Part shown: piece by piece, positions 43,217 through 51,977 of the stretch
Numbering within the stretch: position 1 is the stretch's first letter
Layout of the letters: each line of letters opens with the position of its first letter
Assembly: GCF_023283885.1 (NCBI RefSeq)
Contig: NZ_JAKILA010000005.1
Location: forward strand, 62,001 to 126,000
DNA from: Shewanella basaltis
Lineage (GTDB): Bacteria; Pseudomonadota; Gammaproteobacteria; Enterobacterales; Shewanellaceae
Direction: 5' to 3'
Length of the DNA stretch: 64,000 nucleotides
The notes under the pieces: model-generated
The model's database searches: none
What the model was told of the DNA's origin: nothing
Seen by the model: the letters and a program-made list of their open reading frames with translations, nothing else
Position numbers and translations under genes: made by a program

Positions 43217-44566
43217 ATGATGAACGTGGCAAATCTGAATGTGCCTTTTAGTGCCAATCAACAACAATTAGCACTATTGCGCTTAGTTAACTGGGGCTTG
43301 AAAATTGGCCTTATTCTATTTGCGACTGACTTGTTTGGCTTAATCACACCGCCCATCAGCTTTAGTTACGTGTTGATTATTGAAGCCTGTTACGTGGGGT
43401 TTAGTTATCGGTTTCATCGGCTCAGTATTAACAATCAAGGTTTGTTGTTTTTAACGTTATTGCTAGATACATTATTTTGGGCTACTTGGCTTTATTATAC
43501 AGGTGGGGCGACTAACGCGTTTGTTTCTTTGCTATTGCTGCCGATTGCAATTTCGGCGATTACCTTACCTCGCTGGGCACCGTGGTCATTAACCGCCTTG
43601 TCGACCGTGTTTTATAGCCTGATGATAATCACTATTGCTGATCATATGCCAGATCAGCCAACAATGCCTGTAGGTGGCAACATGCATGCTGGCCATGATA
43701 TGAGCCAGATGGCGATGGACATTTCCGCCAGTCATTTGATGAGCATGGGCTCACATTATTTAGGTATGTGGTTCAACTTTGTTATTTCTGCATTGGTGTT
43801 AACCATTACAGTCGGCTTTATTGCCAAGCGTATTCGGCAAAAAAATGTTGAATTGCAATACTTACGTGAAGCCCAATTAAGGCAAGAAAAAATCCTCGCA
43901 TTGGGTACAGCTTCAGCGCAAATGGCGCATCAATTAGCCACTCCATTGGCCACGCTACGTTTACTCGTAGATGAAATAGCAGACACGACACATCAACCCG
44001 AGCAAACTGAATTACTAGCAGATATGCAGCAAGCACTTAACCGTTGTGAAGTGACATTAAATGACTTACGCCTTGCAACAGAATCGATCCGCGAACAAAA
44101 ATTATTGCATCAGTCGGTTGATAAGCTGGTGGTTTTGTTATCAGATCAAATTAATTTATTAATGCCCGAAACGCAGTTAAACATTTGTGTGACATCAGCT
44201 GCTGAAGACGCCGTTTTGCACACAGACATGAGTTTATTGCCAGCATTATTAGCACTCGTTCAAAACGGGGCCCAAGCAAGTGAAGATAATAGCCAAGGTG
44301 CAAAGGTTGATATCAACTTTAGCGTCTCGCCAGCGTCAAACCAAGAGTTAAGCATTTCCATTCGTGACTATGGGGTGGGTATCGCTACGCACTTACTTGA
44401 AACATTGGGCAGCAATATGGTTAAAAGTCCTAAAGGAATGGGGGTTGCGGTGTTATTGAGTCACACCAGTTTTGAGCGTTTAGGTGGAAGGCTATACCTC
44501 AAAGCACATCCGCAGTGTGGCACCGAAGCGATTGTTACTTTACCGTTAGTGCATAGGGACTGTTGA
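43217..44566 (+). CDS. regB: RegB/PrrB-type redox sensor histidine kinase
   Basis: 449 residues (or 448 from the second ATG). Six hydrophobic helices fill 20-205. The RegB quinone-binding box appears as YTGGATNAFVSLLLLP (GGATNAF, 96-102), where the usual Pro is Ala. A Met/His-rich loop lies between helices at about 143-184. The H-box is QMAHQLATPLATLRLL with phospho-His238, and the redox Cys of the family corresponds to C277 in NRCEVTL. The ATP-binding domain has NGAQAS, DYGVGIA and GMGVAVLLS. It senses respiratory redox state and phosphorylates RegA, encoded 260 bp downstream. The last three codons and stop lie in a decayed repeat end. Confidence 0.9.
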   Translation: MMNVANLNVPFSANQQQLALLRLVNWGLKIGLILFATDLFGLITPPISFSYVLIIEACYVGFSYRFHRLSINNQGLLFLTLLLDTLFWATWLYYTGGATNAFVSLLLLPIAISAITLPRWAPWSLTALSTVFYSLMIITIADHMPDQPTMPVGGNMHAGHDMSQMAMDISASHLMSMGSHYLGMWFNFVISALVLTITVGFIAKRIRQKNVELQYLREAQLRQEKILALGTASAQMAHQLATPLATLRLLVDEIADTTHQPEQTELLADMQQALNRCEVTLNDLRLATESIREQKLLHQSVDKLVVLLSDQINLLMPETQLNICVTSAAEDAVLHTDMSLLPALLALVQNGAQASEDNSQGAKVDINFSVSPASNQELSISIRDYGVGIATHLLETLGSNMVKSPKGMGVAVLLSHTSFERLGGRLYLKAHPQCGTEAIVTLPLVHRDC

Positions 44567-44790
44567 TGTTTCAAGCTTGTTTTTGCAGCCATTTGGGGTC
44601 ATTACATAAACATGAACTATAAAGCAGAGAGGTTGAGGTGTCGTTATGCTACATAAAAATGATAACACAGTAGAAATGGCCAACAAACGCTCCCTGACAG
44701 GTCCGGCTAAACACGTGTTACTCTTTGTTGAATGACTTTTTGTGAATAGAGTTACTTAGATGACTAGGCGTTAACCAAGCCGCATTGAGT
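44553..44790. repeat. Degenerate MITE family A copy 5 between regB and regA
   Basis: The left end AGGGACTGTTGATGTTTCAAG matches the family A end as found in inverted copy 4, followed by recognisable blocks: TTTTTGCAGCCATTTGGGGTCATTAC-like, GGTGTCGTTATGCTACATAAA, GGCCAACAAACGCTCCCTGAC and TTACTCTTTGTTGAATGA. Matching fades after about 44790 and the right inverted end is lost. Orientation is that of copy 4. The first TGA of the end (44564-44566) is the regB stop codon. Confidence 0.75.
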
Positions 44791-44825
44791 TAACGGGTAT
44801 TGTTTGGCGTTGTATTGAGAAATAG

Positions 44826-45377
44826 ATGAAAAAGTTACTGATTATAGAAGATGATACAGCATTTGCGGCAATCCTTGCGCGCCGTTTAGCTCGCCATGGT
44901 TTTGACTGCAAAACGTGCCCAAATGCGATTAATAGCTTACTGATTGCCAGACAATTTACCCCCACTCATATTGTGCTTGACATGAAGCTGGCTGAACACA
45001 ATGGCCTGTCGTTAATTAAACCATTAAGGCAACTGCTTCCGCAGGTTTATATGGTTTTATTGACGGGCTTTGCCAGTATTGCTACCGCTGTTGAAGCGAT
45101 CCGTTTGGGGGCCGATAACTACCTGGCAAAACCTGTAGATACTCAAACATTACTTAATGCGCTTCAAACACAAAATACTGACAATGTCGCTCATGTTAGC
45201 CCCTTTGATGTCATCACCGAGCAACCTCTTACTCCTAAACGGCTCGAATGGGAGCATATTCAACAAGTGCTTGCCAACAATAAGGGGAATGTATCAGAAA
45301 CTGCCCGCCAGTTAGGTATGCACCGCAGAACATTACAACGCAAATTATTAAAAAAACCGATTGCAGACAATCGCTAA
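44826..45377 (+). CDS. regA: RegA/PrrA-type response regulator
   Basis: 183 residues. The receiver has IIEDD, the phosphoacceptor D52 in IVLDMKLAEHNG, LLTGFASIATAVEAI and K102 in LAKPVD. A short linker is followed by a Fis-type helix-turn-helix NVSETARQLGMHRRTLQRKL (155-174), the hallmark of RegA/PrrA. It is the partner of RegB upstream and controls respiration and carbon/energy genes in other proteobacteria. The 260-bp space between the two genes is occupied largely by a decayed repeat, so regA may have its own promoter. Confidence 0.92.
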   Translation: MKKLLIIEDDTAFAAILARRLARHGFDCKTCPNAINSLLIARQFTPTHIVLDMKLAEHNGLSLIKPLRQLLPQVYMVLLTGFASIATAVEAIRLGADNYLAKPVDTQTLLNALQTQNTDNVAHVSPFDVITEQPLTPKRLEWEHIQQVLANNKGNVSETARQLGMHRRTLQRKLLKKPIADNR

Positions 45378-45501
45378 TTGCAATTAAGGCTGAGCTGTTA
45401 ACGTGCTGATAGGTGACTTTTATATTGTTGCTAAGAGTGATGTACGATTGTCAGCCAACATAAATGACAATGGTGTCCAGCAAAATAAGGATAGGTAGTA
45501 A

Positions 45502-45906
45502 ATGGCTTTTAATGATTTATTTCGATTGAGTGCTCATGCCGTAATAACCAACGAGCAGGGACATGTACTCTTGTTAAAAGCCACTTATGCAGACAAGCAC
45601 TGGGGCTTGCCCGGAGGCGGGTTTGATCCAGGTGAAACAATACATCAAGCGCTGAAGCGTGAATGTTTAGAGGAGCTTGGGTGTGATGTTAATATTCACT
45701 ATTTGTCTGGTGTCTACTTTCACAGAGCGTTCCAATCACAAGCATTTATTTTTCGTTGCGAGCTTCCTCAAGGCGCGGCCATACGCTTAAGTGATGAACA
45801 CAGTGAGTACGCTTACTTTGCTGTTACCGAATTATCTGACGTTCAGCAACAGCGAGTAAACCAATGTTTAGCGTTTAATGGTGTGGTTTGCAGTGCAGCT
45901 TTTTAA
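45502..45906 (+). CDS. NUDIX hydrolase
   Basis: 134 residues. The Nudix box is complete: GGGFDPGETIHQALKRECLE followed by ELG (G-x5-E-x7-R-E-x2-E-E-x-G pattern). The N-terminal FRLSAHAVITNEQGHVLLLK and WGLPGG are typical. Substrate is an NDP-X or similar; not identifiable. The 3' end overlaps the convergent Gfo/Idh/MocA gene by 39 bp, so the two messages are antisense to each other at their ends. Confidence 0.9.
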   Translation: MAFNDLFRLSAHAVITNEQGHVLLLKATYADKHWGLPGGGFDPGETIHQALKRECLEELGCDVNIHYLSGVYFHRAFQSQAFIFRCELPQGAAIRLSDEHSEYAYFAVTELSDVQQQRVNQCLAFNGVVCSAAF

Positions 45907-46890
45907 TGCGGCCTGATGCCATGTCGTTAGCATTTTCATAATATCAACAGAGTCAGCGAGTTGTGCCAAAGGTCTGGGCACAATATATTGCTCAGTGGCC
46001 AGTGCATTAAGCACTGCCTCTACTTGATAGTAAAAACCATTTCCCTTAGCGGTAACGGTCACCAAGTCCTCTTTTTGCTCATATAACCTAACAGTAAAGT
46101 GATTACCTTGAGACTCAGGTAACCAAGGATTTGAGCCAAACTCAATACTTCCTAAGCTGCCTAAAATAGTAAAGCCTGCGTGCAGACCATAGTCTTCTGC
46201 GGTATGTAAATGACATTGCACACCGTTACGGTAACTGATGATGGCGGTTGATTCGCAAATGTTGCCATCTTGGCCGTATCTTGTGCTTGCAGTGATGTGA
46301 TATTGCTGGCTTTGCTCTGTGCCAAAGTGTTGTTGCATGACCAATTGCACTAATGATGCTGGGTAACAGCCTAAATTAAAAAGCGCCCCAAGACTGGCTG
46401 GGTTTACAAACTGGCTAATGGCTGCGCAATATTGGCCTCGGATACTTTTTATTTCACCTATTTTGCCACTGGCGAGAGTGTGACTGAGTTGCTGCATCAA
46501 TGGGTGGGCTAAATACATTAAACCTTCAAGAAAAAACACCTTGTTTTGCTCAATCGCCTCTAGGCTTGCAGTGGTTTTTTGCATGTCGACAGACAGTGAT
46601 TTTTCACACAGAATCGCTTTACCCGCTTGTGCCGCTTTTATTATGTACTCATGATGTAGATGATTTGGGAGAGCGATGTAGACCACATCAACTTCAGGGT
46701 CGTTGATTAACGCATCAAAATCGGTAAATTGATGTGGAATGTGATATCGCGAAGCAAATTCGGCCAATGTGATGGTATTACGGCCTGCTACACCATAGAT
46801 TGTACTTTGTCCTTGTGCTTGTATCGCCTCTGCCATCACTCCCGAAATAAAACTGGTGCCTAATATTGCCCACTTTTTTGTCTTAGACAT
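45868..46890 (-). CDS. Gfo/Idh/MocA-family oxidoreductase
   Basis: 340 residues. The N-terminal Rossmann domain begins KKWAILGTSFISGVMAEAIQ and VDVVYIALPNHLHHEYIIKA and has AILCEKSLSVD, equal to the EKP-type Lys motif with Ser for Pro; the C-terminal domain includes GALFNLGCYPASLVQLVM. These enzymes oxidise or reduce sugar-like substrates with NAD(P). It follows the monooxygenase-like gene by 3 bp, with the ribosome site GAGGA inside that gene's end, so the two form one operon. The 3' end overlaps the NUDIX gene. Confidence 0.88.
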   Translation of the reverse strand: MSKTKKWAILGTSFISGVMAEAIQAQGQSTIYGVAGRNTITLAEFASRYHIPHQFTDFDALINDPEVDVVYIALPNHLHHEYIIKAAQAGKAILCEKSLSVDMQKTTASLEAIEQNKVFFLEGLMYLAHPLMQQLSHTLASGKIGEIKSIRGQYCAAISQFVNPASLGALFNLGCYPASLVQLVMQQHFGTEQSQQYHITASTRYGQDGNICESTAIISYRNGVQCHLHTAEDYGLHAGFTILGSLGSIEFGSNPWLPESQGNHFTVRLYEQKEDLVTVTAKGNGFYYQVEAVLNALATEQYIVPRPLAQLADSVDIMKMLTTWHQAALKSCTANHTIKR

Positions 46891-46893
46891 ACA

Positions 46894-47208
46894 TCAATCC
46901 TCAGATGTTAATAATTGATAATCAAATGCTTGTTGTAACTCGGTTAATGCCGATTTAATAAAAGCTTGAGTATGTTCATAGGAAAAGTGTGCATCAAATG
47001 CTGCTTGGTTGTCGTAGCGTTCCCAAAACACAAAATGTTTAGGGTTAGTTTTACTTTGCAGTGCTATTGCTAATGAACAACCGGGTTCATTATTCATGTC
47101 CACACAAAATTGGCGTACAGCATCAACGCCCTGAGCTAGTGGCACTTCATCTTTAATGTGGATTTCTGCGGTGATAAATATGCCTTGCTGATTTAATTTG
47201 TTATCCAT
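46894..47208 (-). CDS. Antibiotic biosynthesis monooxygenase (ABM)-domain protein
   Basis: 104 residues forming a single ABM ferredoxin-like fold: FITAEIHIKDE, a conserved QFCVDMNNEPGCSLAIALQS and FVFWERYDNQAAFDAHFSYE followed by HTQAFI. Small ABM proteins are often quinol monooxygenases or related enzymes acting as dimers; substrate not known. First gene of a two-gene operon with the Gfo/Idh/MocA gene (stop and next start 3 bp apart). A LysR regulator is divergent, with a double inverted repeat between. Confidence 0.85.
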   Translation of the reverse strand: MDNKLNQQGIFITAEIHIKDEVPLAQGVDAVRQFCVDMNNEPGCSLAIALQSKTNPKHFVFWERYDNQAAFDAHFSYEHTQAFIKSALTELQQAFDYQLLTSED

Positions 47209-47238
47209 ATTGGTCCCTTACTCATCGAGAGGGGCATC

Positions 47239-47302
47239 GTAAACCAGTTTTGTGATCAGCAAAATGTGTTGTGAGTGTTTACAGAAAACACTCCTGGTTT
47301 AC
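47239..47302. promoter_or_regulatory. Two inverted repeats between ABM operon and LysR gene
   Basis: Outer arms GTAAACCAG (47239-47247) and CTGGTTTAC (47294-47302) are exact complements. Immediately inside, GAGTGTTT (47273-47280) and AAACACTC (47286-47293) are exact 8-bp arms. The location between divergent starts 47208 and 47338 makes LysR binding likely. Confidence 0.6.
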
Positions 47303-47337
47303 AATGGGAGCAAAGATTAAGCTAACTAGGATTTTCG

Positions 47338-48207
47338 GTGGATAAATTAACGGCTATGCAAGTGTTCAGCCATGTGGCTGAACAAGGGCATTTTGGTGCC
47401 GCAGCACATCATTTTAAAATCAGCCGCACTATGGTCAGCAAGCATATTAATCAACTAGAAGCATATCTGGGTATTAAATTGATTAACCGTACGACTCGCC
47501 AGCAGGAGTTGACTGAGTCTGGTCGGATGTATTACCAAGAATGTAAAACAATATTGGCCGCTATTGCTCAGGCTGAAAATACCTTGCAAATGATGACAGG
47601 AACACCCCGCGGAAGGATCAGTATTAACGCGCCAGTCAGTTTTGGTAGTAGCGTATTAGCACCCATAGTGAATCGTTTTTTACATCTCTATCCAGACATT
47701 GATGTGGAACTTTGTCTCGACAATAGCCTGGTTGATCCGATAAATAGCCATATCGATCTGGTGGTGAGAATTGGCGAGTTGGGCGATTCTGGTTTGATTG
47801 GGCGACATATCATGGATTATCACATGCAGTTTTGCGCTTCACCGCAGTATTTAGCAACGCATCCGGTAATACACAGTCTTAATGATTTAGGTGATCATCA
47901 ATGTCTTGGGTTTAGTTATTCAACAAATGGGTCTTTGTCTGTGGCCCATCAACATATATTTGGTAAGCGTCATTTTAGATTACTTTCAAACAGCGGCCTT
48001 GTGCTCACTCAAGCAGCCATTGATGGCCTAGGCATTATTTTACAGCCAACAATCGTGGTAAATGAGGCGATTATTGCGGGTAAATTAGTGAATATTGACT
48101 GCTTAACACCACCAGAAGCAATGCCAATACATGTATTGTATAAAGATAAAAATTTGCCACTTAAAACTCGGACACTCATTGATTATATCGTTGCACAATT
48201 AAGCTAG
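47338..48207 (+). CDS. LysR-family regulator divergent from ABM/Gfo operon
   Basis: 289 residues from the GTG at 47338. HTH FGAAAHHFKISRTMVSKHIN and NRTTRQQELTESGRMYYQEC are of the CrgA/DmlR-like group (TGTPRGRISINAPVSFG is also typical of it). The effector domain follows and includes LQPTIVVNEAIIAGKLV. It presumably controls the divergent ABM-Gfo operon through the inverted repeats between them. Effector unknown. Confidence 0.9.
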   Translation: MDKLTAMQVFSHVAEQGHFGAAAHHFKISRTMVSKHINQLEAYLGIKLINRTTRQQELTESGRMYYQECKTILAAIAQAENTLQMMTGTPRGRISINAPVSFGSSVLAPIVNRFLHLYPDIDVELCLDNSLVDPINSHIDLVVRIGELGDSGLIGRHIMDYHMQFCASPQYLATHPVIHSLNDLGDHQCLGFSYSTNGSLSVAHQHIFGKRHFRLLSNSGLVLTQAAIDGLGIILQPTIVVNEAIIAGKLVNIDCLTPPEAMPIHVLYKDKNLPLKTRTLIDYIVAQLS

Positions 48208-48278
48208 AGTGCCGCGTTAAAACAGAGGTTATCGGGTTAGACAAACACCACATCTGGGGCTAATCTAATAGTAAACTT

Positions 48279-50021
48279 TTGCCAAGGATATTTACTATTA
48301 GACTTTTATTGGTGTTAGTCTTTTTTTGCAGTTTTTACGTTGCAAGTAAACCTATCGAATTAACCGCTGCTGTTGGTGAGCAACTCATCAACAAGCAAAT
48401 AAGTATTTGGCAGGTAACTGGTGACGACGTGCCGTTTGAAAAAGCACTGAACCATTATCAGCAAGGTCATTTTGTGAAAAACCATAATGGCAAAGTGAGT
48501 TTTGGTTTTACCCATGATGTTATTTGGGTGTCAGTGTTAGTGAATAATGCATCAACGGCGCCAATAAAATCGTATTTTTATCTCGATTCAGCCTGGTTAG
48601 ATCATGCCGATTTTTATTTTGTTCGGCAAAATGAGCTCGTCGATAAACTGGCAACGGGTGACACACTTCCTTTCAGCTCTCGCAGTAAGCCAACACGAAT
48701 GATAGCGCAAGCATATGAATATCTCCCCGGGATCACCCAGGTGCTAATTCGCTTTAAGTCTCAAGATCCTTTATTAATCCCCCTTTATTTAACAACAGAG
48801 CAAGCGATACAGCATAATGTAGAGTTAAGTAATTATTTTTATGGTTTTTTATATGGCGCATTTTTTATTCTTCTCGTCTACAACATTGTGCTTTCAGTGA
48901 GTTTAAAAGACAGTAGCTATATTTATTATTCATTCTATTTATTATCTTTTTTAAGTTTGAACATTGCTTATACCGGACACGGTTTTAAATTTATTTGGCC
49001 TGATTGTTTACTGATACAGCGTTGGGCAATGATATTTTTTTTATATTGTTACGTTATTTTTGGCATTGCATTTTGCTTTGAGTTTTTAAAGTTAAAAACC
49101 TACTTACCAAAGGTATATCGTTTTAATAAGCTGATATATCGTGTTTTTGCTTTTTTTACGTTGGCATTGTTTATTTATGCAGATCAACTGTTGGCTGTAA
49201 ATATTGGTGTGGCGTTAACCTCGGGTTTAGTGGTGATTTTTATTAGCCTAGGCTGCTTAGCTTTACGAAATGGTCATGCAATGGTTAAATTTTTTATTCC
49301 AGCAGTATTTCTTGGTGCGGGAGGCGCGGCACTGTCTGCTGCTACCACCTGGGGAATTATTCCGTACAACACGTATTTATTTCATAGTATTGAGATAGGG
49401 ATGTTAATCGAAATGTCTATTTTGGCCTTAGCGTTAGCGTTTAATTTAAAAGAGGTGGATAAAGCAAGGCTCACCGCCGAAGTGATAGCACTGTATGATC
49501 ATCTAACCGGATTATTTAATCGTCGTGCTTTTACGGTTAATGCCTCGCCACTATGGGTGCTAGGCATACGAGAGCAAACCCCGTTTTCTATGATCCTTTT
49601 GGATATTGACTGGTTTAAAATGATTAACGACAAACATGGTCATGCAGTGGGTGATGCAGCGCTTAAAAGCATAGCCAAAACATTGCAACAACATACTCGC
49701 AAAAGTGATGTATTAGCACGATGGGGGGGTGAAGAATTTATCATCTTTTTACCCAATACTAATCAAGCAGATGCGATGCAATTAGCCAATGATTTACGTG
49801 AAAAGATAGCGTCAATTACCCTGTATCACGATGGCGGCGAGTTATCTGTCACCGCCAGTTTTGGTGTCGCAGAATATGAAAGGCACATGACAAAGGTAGA
49901 GGACCTGATTAAGCTTGCCGACAAGGCATTATACAAAGCTAAAAATTGTGGACGTAATATTGTCTGTGACACATCAACTACCGGATCGGTTACCGCAAGC
50001 GAAACGGCAATCATGTCTTAG
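48279..50021 (+). CDS. 7TMR-DISM sensor diguanylate cyclase (GGDEF)
   Basis: 580 residues from a TTG at 48279 (AAGG lies only a few bases away, and a signal peptide LLLVLVFFCSFYVASK follows directly). Domains: periplasmic 7TMR-DISMED2 (about 25-170), seven hydrophobic helices (185-390), a short coiled linker, then a GGDEF domain with FSMILLDIDWFKMINDKHGH and RWGGEEFIIF (GGEEF 483-487). An inhibitory I-site RKSD (474-477) precedes GGEEF by five residues, so product inhibition is expected. It makes cyclic di-GMP. No EAL or HD-GYP domain. Single-gene unit. Confidence 0.9.
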   Translation: MPRIFTIRLLLVLVFFCSFYVASKPIELTAAVGEQLINKQISIWQVTGDDVPFEKALNHYQQGHFVKNHNGKVSFGFTHDVIWVSVLVNNASTAPIKSYFYLDSAWLDHADFYFVRQNELVDKLATGDTLPFSSRSKPTRMIAQAYEYLPGITQVLIRFKSQDPLLIPLYLTTEQAIQHNVELSNYFYGFLYGAFFILLVYNIVLSVSLKDSSYIYYSFYLLSFLSLNIAYTGHGFKFIWPDCLLIQRWAMIFFLYCYVIFGIAFCFEFLKLKTYLPKVYRFNKLIYRVFAFFTLALFIYADQLLAVNIGVALTSGLVVIFISLGCLALRNGHAMVKFFIPAVFLGAGGAALSAATTWGIIPYNTYLFHSIEIGMLIEMSILALALAFNLKEVDKARLTAEVIALYDHLTGLFNRRAFTVNASPLWVLGIREQTPFSMILLDIDWFKMINDKHGHAVGDAALKSIAKTLQQHTRKSDVLARWGGEEFIIFLPNTNQADAMQLANDLREKIASITLYHDGGELSVTASFGVAEYERHMTKVEDLIKLADKALYKAKNCGRNIVCDTSTTGSVTASETAIMS

Positions 50022-50372
50022 TCCTAAGCGCAGATAAAACCCTTAATAATGGGTTAAGCCAAGCATATTTAGTCATTATCGCTCACATCAAAAACAACCA
50101 TTTATAATGGTCAGCGCCTAACACCTAAAGATTCCCCATGGGATGTTATCCATTTTAGTCGGAATTACACTGAACAGTAGCGTAGCCTAGAGAGTGCCAC
50201 GATTTATCATGTGTTATTACAGCCGATACTCATCTTTGCAAATGCGCCAGTCATGTTATAGATTGTTGCAGTGGTTTGTGATGTTGCAATGCATTGTTTA
50301 TACTGCAGTTCATCTACCTATCGTATAACAATAACAATAATAATAACAATGCAATTAAAAAGGACTTTAACC
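50022..50372. other. Intergenic region upstream of the TonB-like gene
   Basis: About 350 bp without a recognisable gene. It ends in an AATAATAATAACAATGC-type A+T-rich run just before the ATG. The in-frame ATG at 50271 would add 34 residues before the signal peptide and is unlikely. Otherwise nothing notable. Confidence 0.5.
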
Positions 50373-51482
50373 ATGAAAAAAACACTTATTTGTTTATCTA
50401 TTGTTGCAGCATGTGCCAGCCACATGGCCTTTGCTGAGTCTTCACCGTCGGCCGATTTCTCAAAAGCATATCAACAGTATAACCAAGCAATAGATGCAAA
50501 TAATCAAGCCGATGTCATTACCTATGCCCAACAAGCTTACGAGCTTGGTAAGGTAAAATTTGGTGCTGACAGCATTGATAGTGCCAATTTAGCCATCAAT
50601 TGGGCTAATGCCATTGTTGCGCAGTCAAAGCAAAATAACAGGGGGCGAGTGGTACAAGATGAGCAGGTGATAAACGCTCAACAATTGTTTGAGTCTGCTT
50701 TAACGACTTATCGTAAAGCATTGCCTGACAATGATATTGCCTTTGTCGATCCACTTATCGGCTTAGCTGAAACGACGCCAGATAACACCTACGCAAAAAA
50801 AATCTTGTTTGAAGCCATTGATATTGCCGAAGATGATGGTAATGAATTAACTGTGGCTGAAGTGAAAACCTTTGCTTTTTATCGCTTAACAGGGACTGAA
50901 TTTTATACTCGAAAGGTGAGAGACTTTGCCTTTGACGCCTATGATATTTATAAGGACAAACTGCCAGCAAATGCAATAAAGCGCGTTGATGCGACTTATC
51001 TTTATGGTGCATTAAATGAGGCAATGGGGCAGCATTCTAAGGCTATAGATGCCCTAGTAGAAGTAATAAAGCAATACAAAGCGTTACCTTATAGCCACCC
51101 ACATGAACTGCGTGCACATGCATTATTGGTTGATATTTACCAGCAAAGAGGTCAGAAAGACAAGGCCACCAAGCATTGTATTGCCATCGGTGAAATGACC
51201 CCATGGAATGACCAACAAGAACAAACGCCTCTATTTAGGACTGCACCAGATTATCCAATGTCTTATGCTTCGCGTGGTAAAAGTGGTTGGGTCAAACTGG
51301 AGTTTACTGTAGATGAGCAAGGTTTTGTGCAATCACCAAAAGTGCTGGATTCAGATGGTGGTAGCCAATTTGAGAAAGAATCAATTGAGGCGCTCAGCCA
51401 GTGGCGTTATGCGCCTAAATTTGTAGATGGTAAGCCAGCAAAGGGGACTGCAACGGTTCAAATAGATTTTACACTTGGGTAA
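50373..51482 (+). CDS. TPR-containing protein with C-terminal TonB domain
   Basis: 369 residues. A signal peptide MKKTLICLSIVAACASHMAF is followed by a periplasmic helical region (25-275) with TPR-like repeats, e.g. QANDADVITYAQQAYELGK-type stretches around 35-55. The C-terminal 80 residues are a TonB_C domain (APDYPMSYASRGKSGWVKLE and EALSQWRYAPKFVDGKPAKG, ending QIDFTL). The usual TonB N-terminal membrane anchor and Pro-rich spacer are replaced by the signal peptide and TPR region. It may be a variant energy-transducing or periplasmic scaffold protein. No ExbB/ExbD genes are nearby. A terminator lies inside the convergent gene's 3' end. Confidence 0.8.
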   Translation: MKKTLICLSIVAACASHMAFAESSPSADFSKAYQQYNQAIDANNQADVITYAQQAYELGKVKFGADSIDSANLAINWANAIVAQSKQNNRGRVVQDEQVINAQQLFESALTTYRKALPDNDIAFVDPLIGLAETTPDNTYAKKILFEAIDIAEDDGNELTVAEVKTFAFYRLTGTEFYTRKVRDFAFDAYDIYKDKLPANAIKRVDATYLYGALNEAMGQHSKAIDALVEVIKQYKALPYSHPHELRAHALLVDIYQQRGQKDKATKHCIAIGEMTPWNDQQEQTPLFRTAPDYPMSYASRGKSGWVKLEFTVDEQGFVQSPKVLDSDGGSQFEKESIEALSQWRYAPKFVDGKPAKGTATVQIDFTLG

Positions 51483-51503
51483 TCTATCTTGTTGAGTTTA
51501 AGT

Positions 51504-51848
51504 TTAACTCAATAAGTACATGCTGAGCATGCCGACACAAACTATCACAAAGCCAGATTCAATCATGAACTGGCTTTTTTGTAACTGTTTTTGGCCTTGT
51601 TTTAAAATGGTCACCAGTTGGTTTTGTTTGTAAATACGGCAAGATATTAACGAGGTTTGCGGATCGGCAATTAACTGAAAACGGCATTTTTTACCGTTAT
51701 CGAGCAAGACGTCGTGCATACTTTGTAAACCAAAGTTGAATTTACGCGACACCACTTTGCCGTTAATAAAAACCCGCTCCAAGCCACACCAATTGCTGGC
51801 ATGTAACTCAATATTGTCTTGATTTAGATGGTAAGAAAATTTAATCAT
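51504..51848 (-). CDS. Small conserved-looking protein with C-terminal membrane helix
   Basis: About 114 residues from the ATG at 51848 (AAAGG nine bases before it; the Met three residues upstream has the AGG too close). I do not recognise the family. A soluble part with WCGLERVFINGKVVSRKF is followed by a basic KQGQKQLQKSQ segment and a C-terminal hydrophobic helix (FVIVCVGMLSMYLLS), so a tail-anchored inner-membrane protein is plausible. Gly-Lys and beta-rich spacing suggests a small beta domain. The 3' end contains the terminator of the convergent TonB-like gene. Confidence 0.6.
   Translation of the reverse strand: MIKFSYHLNQDNIELHASNWCGLERVFINGKVVSRKFNFGLQSMHDVLLDNGKKCRFQLIADPQTSLISCRIYKQNQLVTILKQGQKQLQKSQFMIESGFVIVCVGMLSMYLLS
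51549..51580 (+). terminator. Terminator of the TonB-like gene inside the convergent gene
   Basis: CAAAGCCAG and CTGGCTTTTTT pair around a 13-base loop, followed by T residues on the plus strand. It lies in the coding 3' end of the gene read leftward at 51504-51848. Confidence 0.7.
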
Positions 51849-51977
51849 AATGCTCATCCTTTCACATGATAACCGCGTGTTTACGTATACCTATCATTCA
51901 AAACTGCATTAACATTGACACTTTTTAATCCTGTTATTAATAAAGCAGAGCAATGTGACAATTTCCAGTATAGAAAT

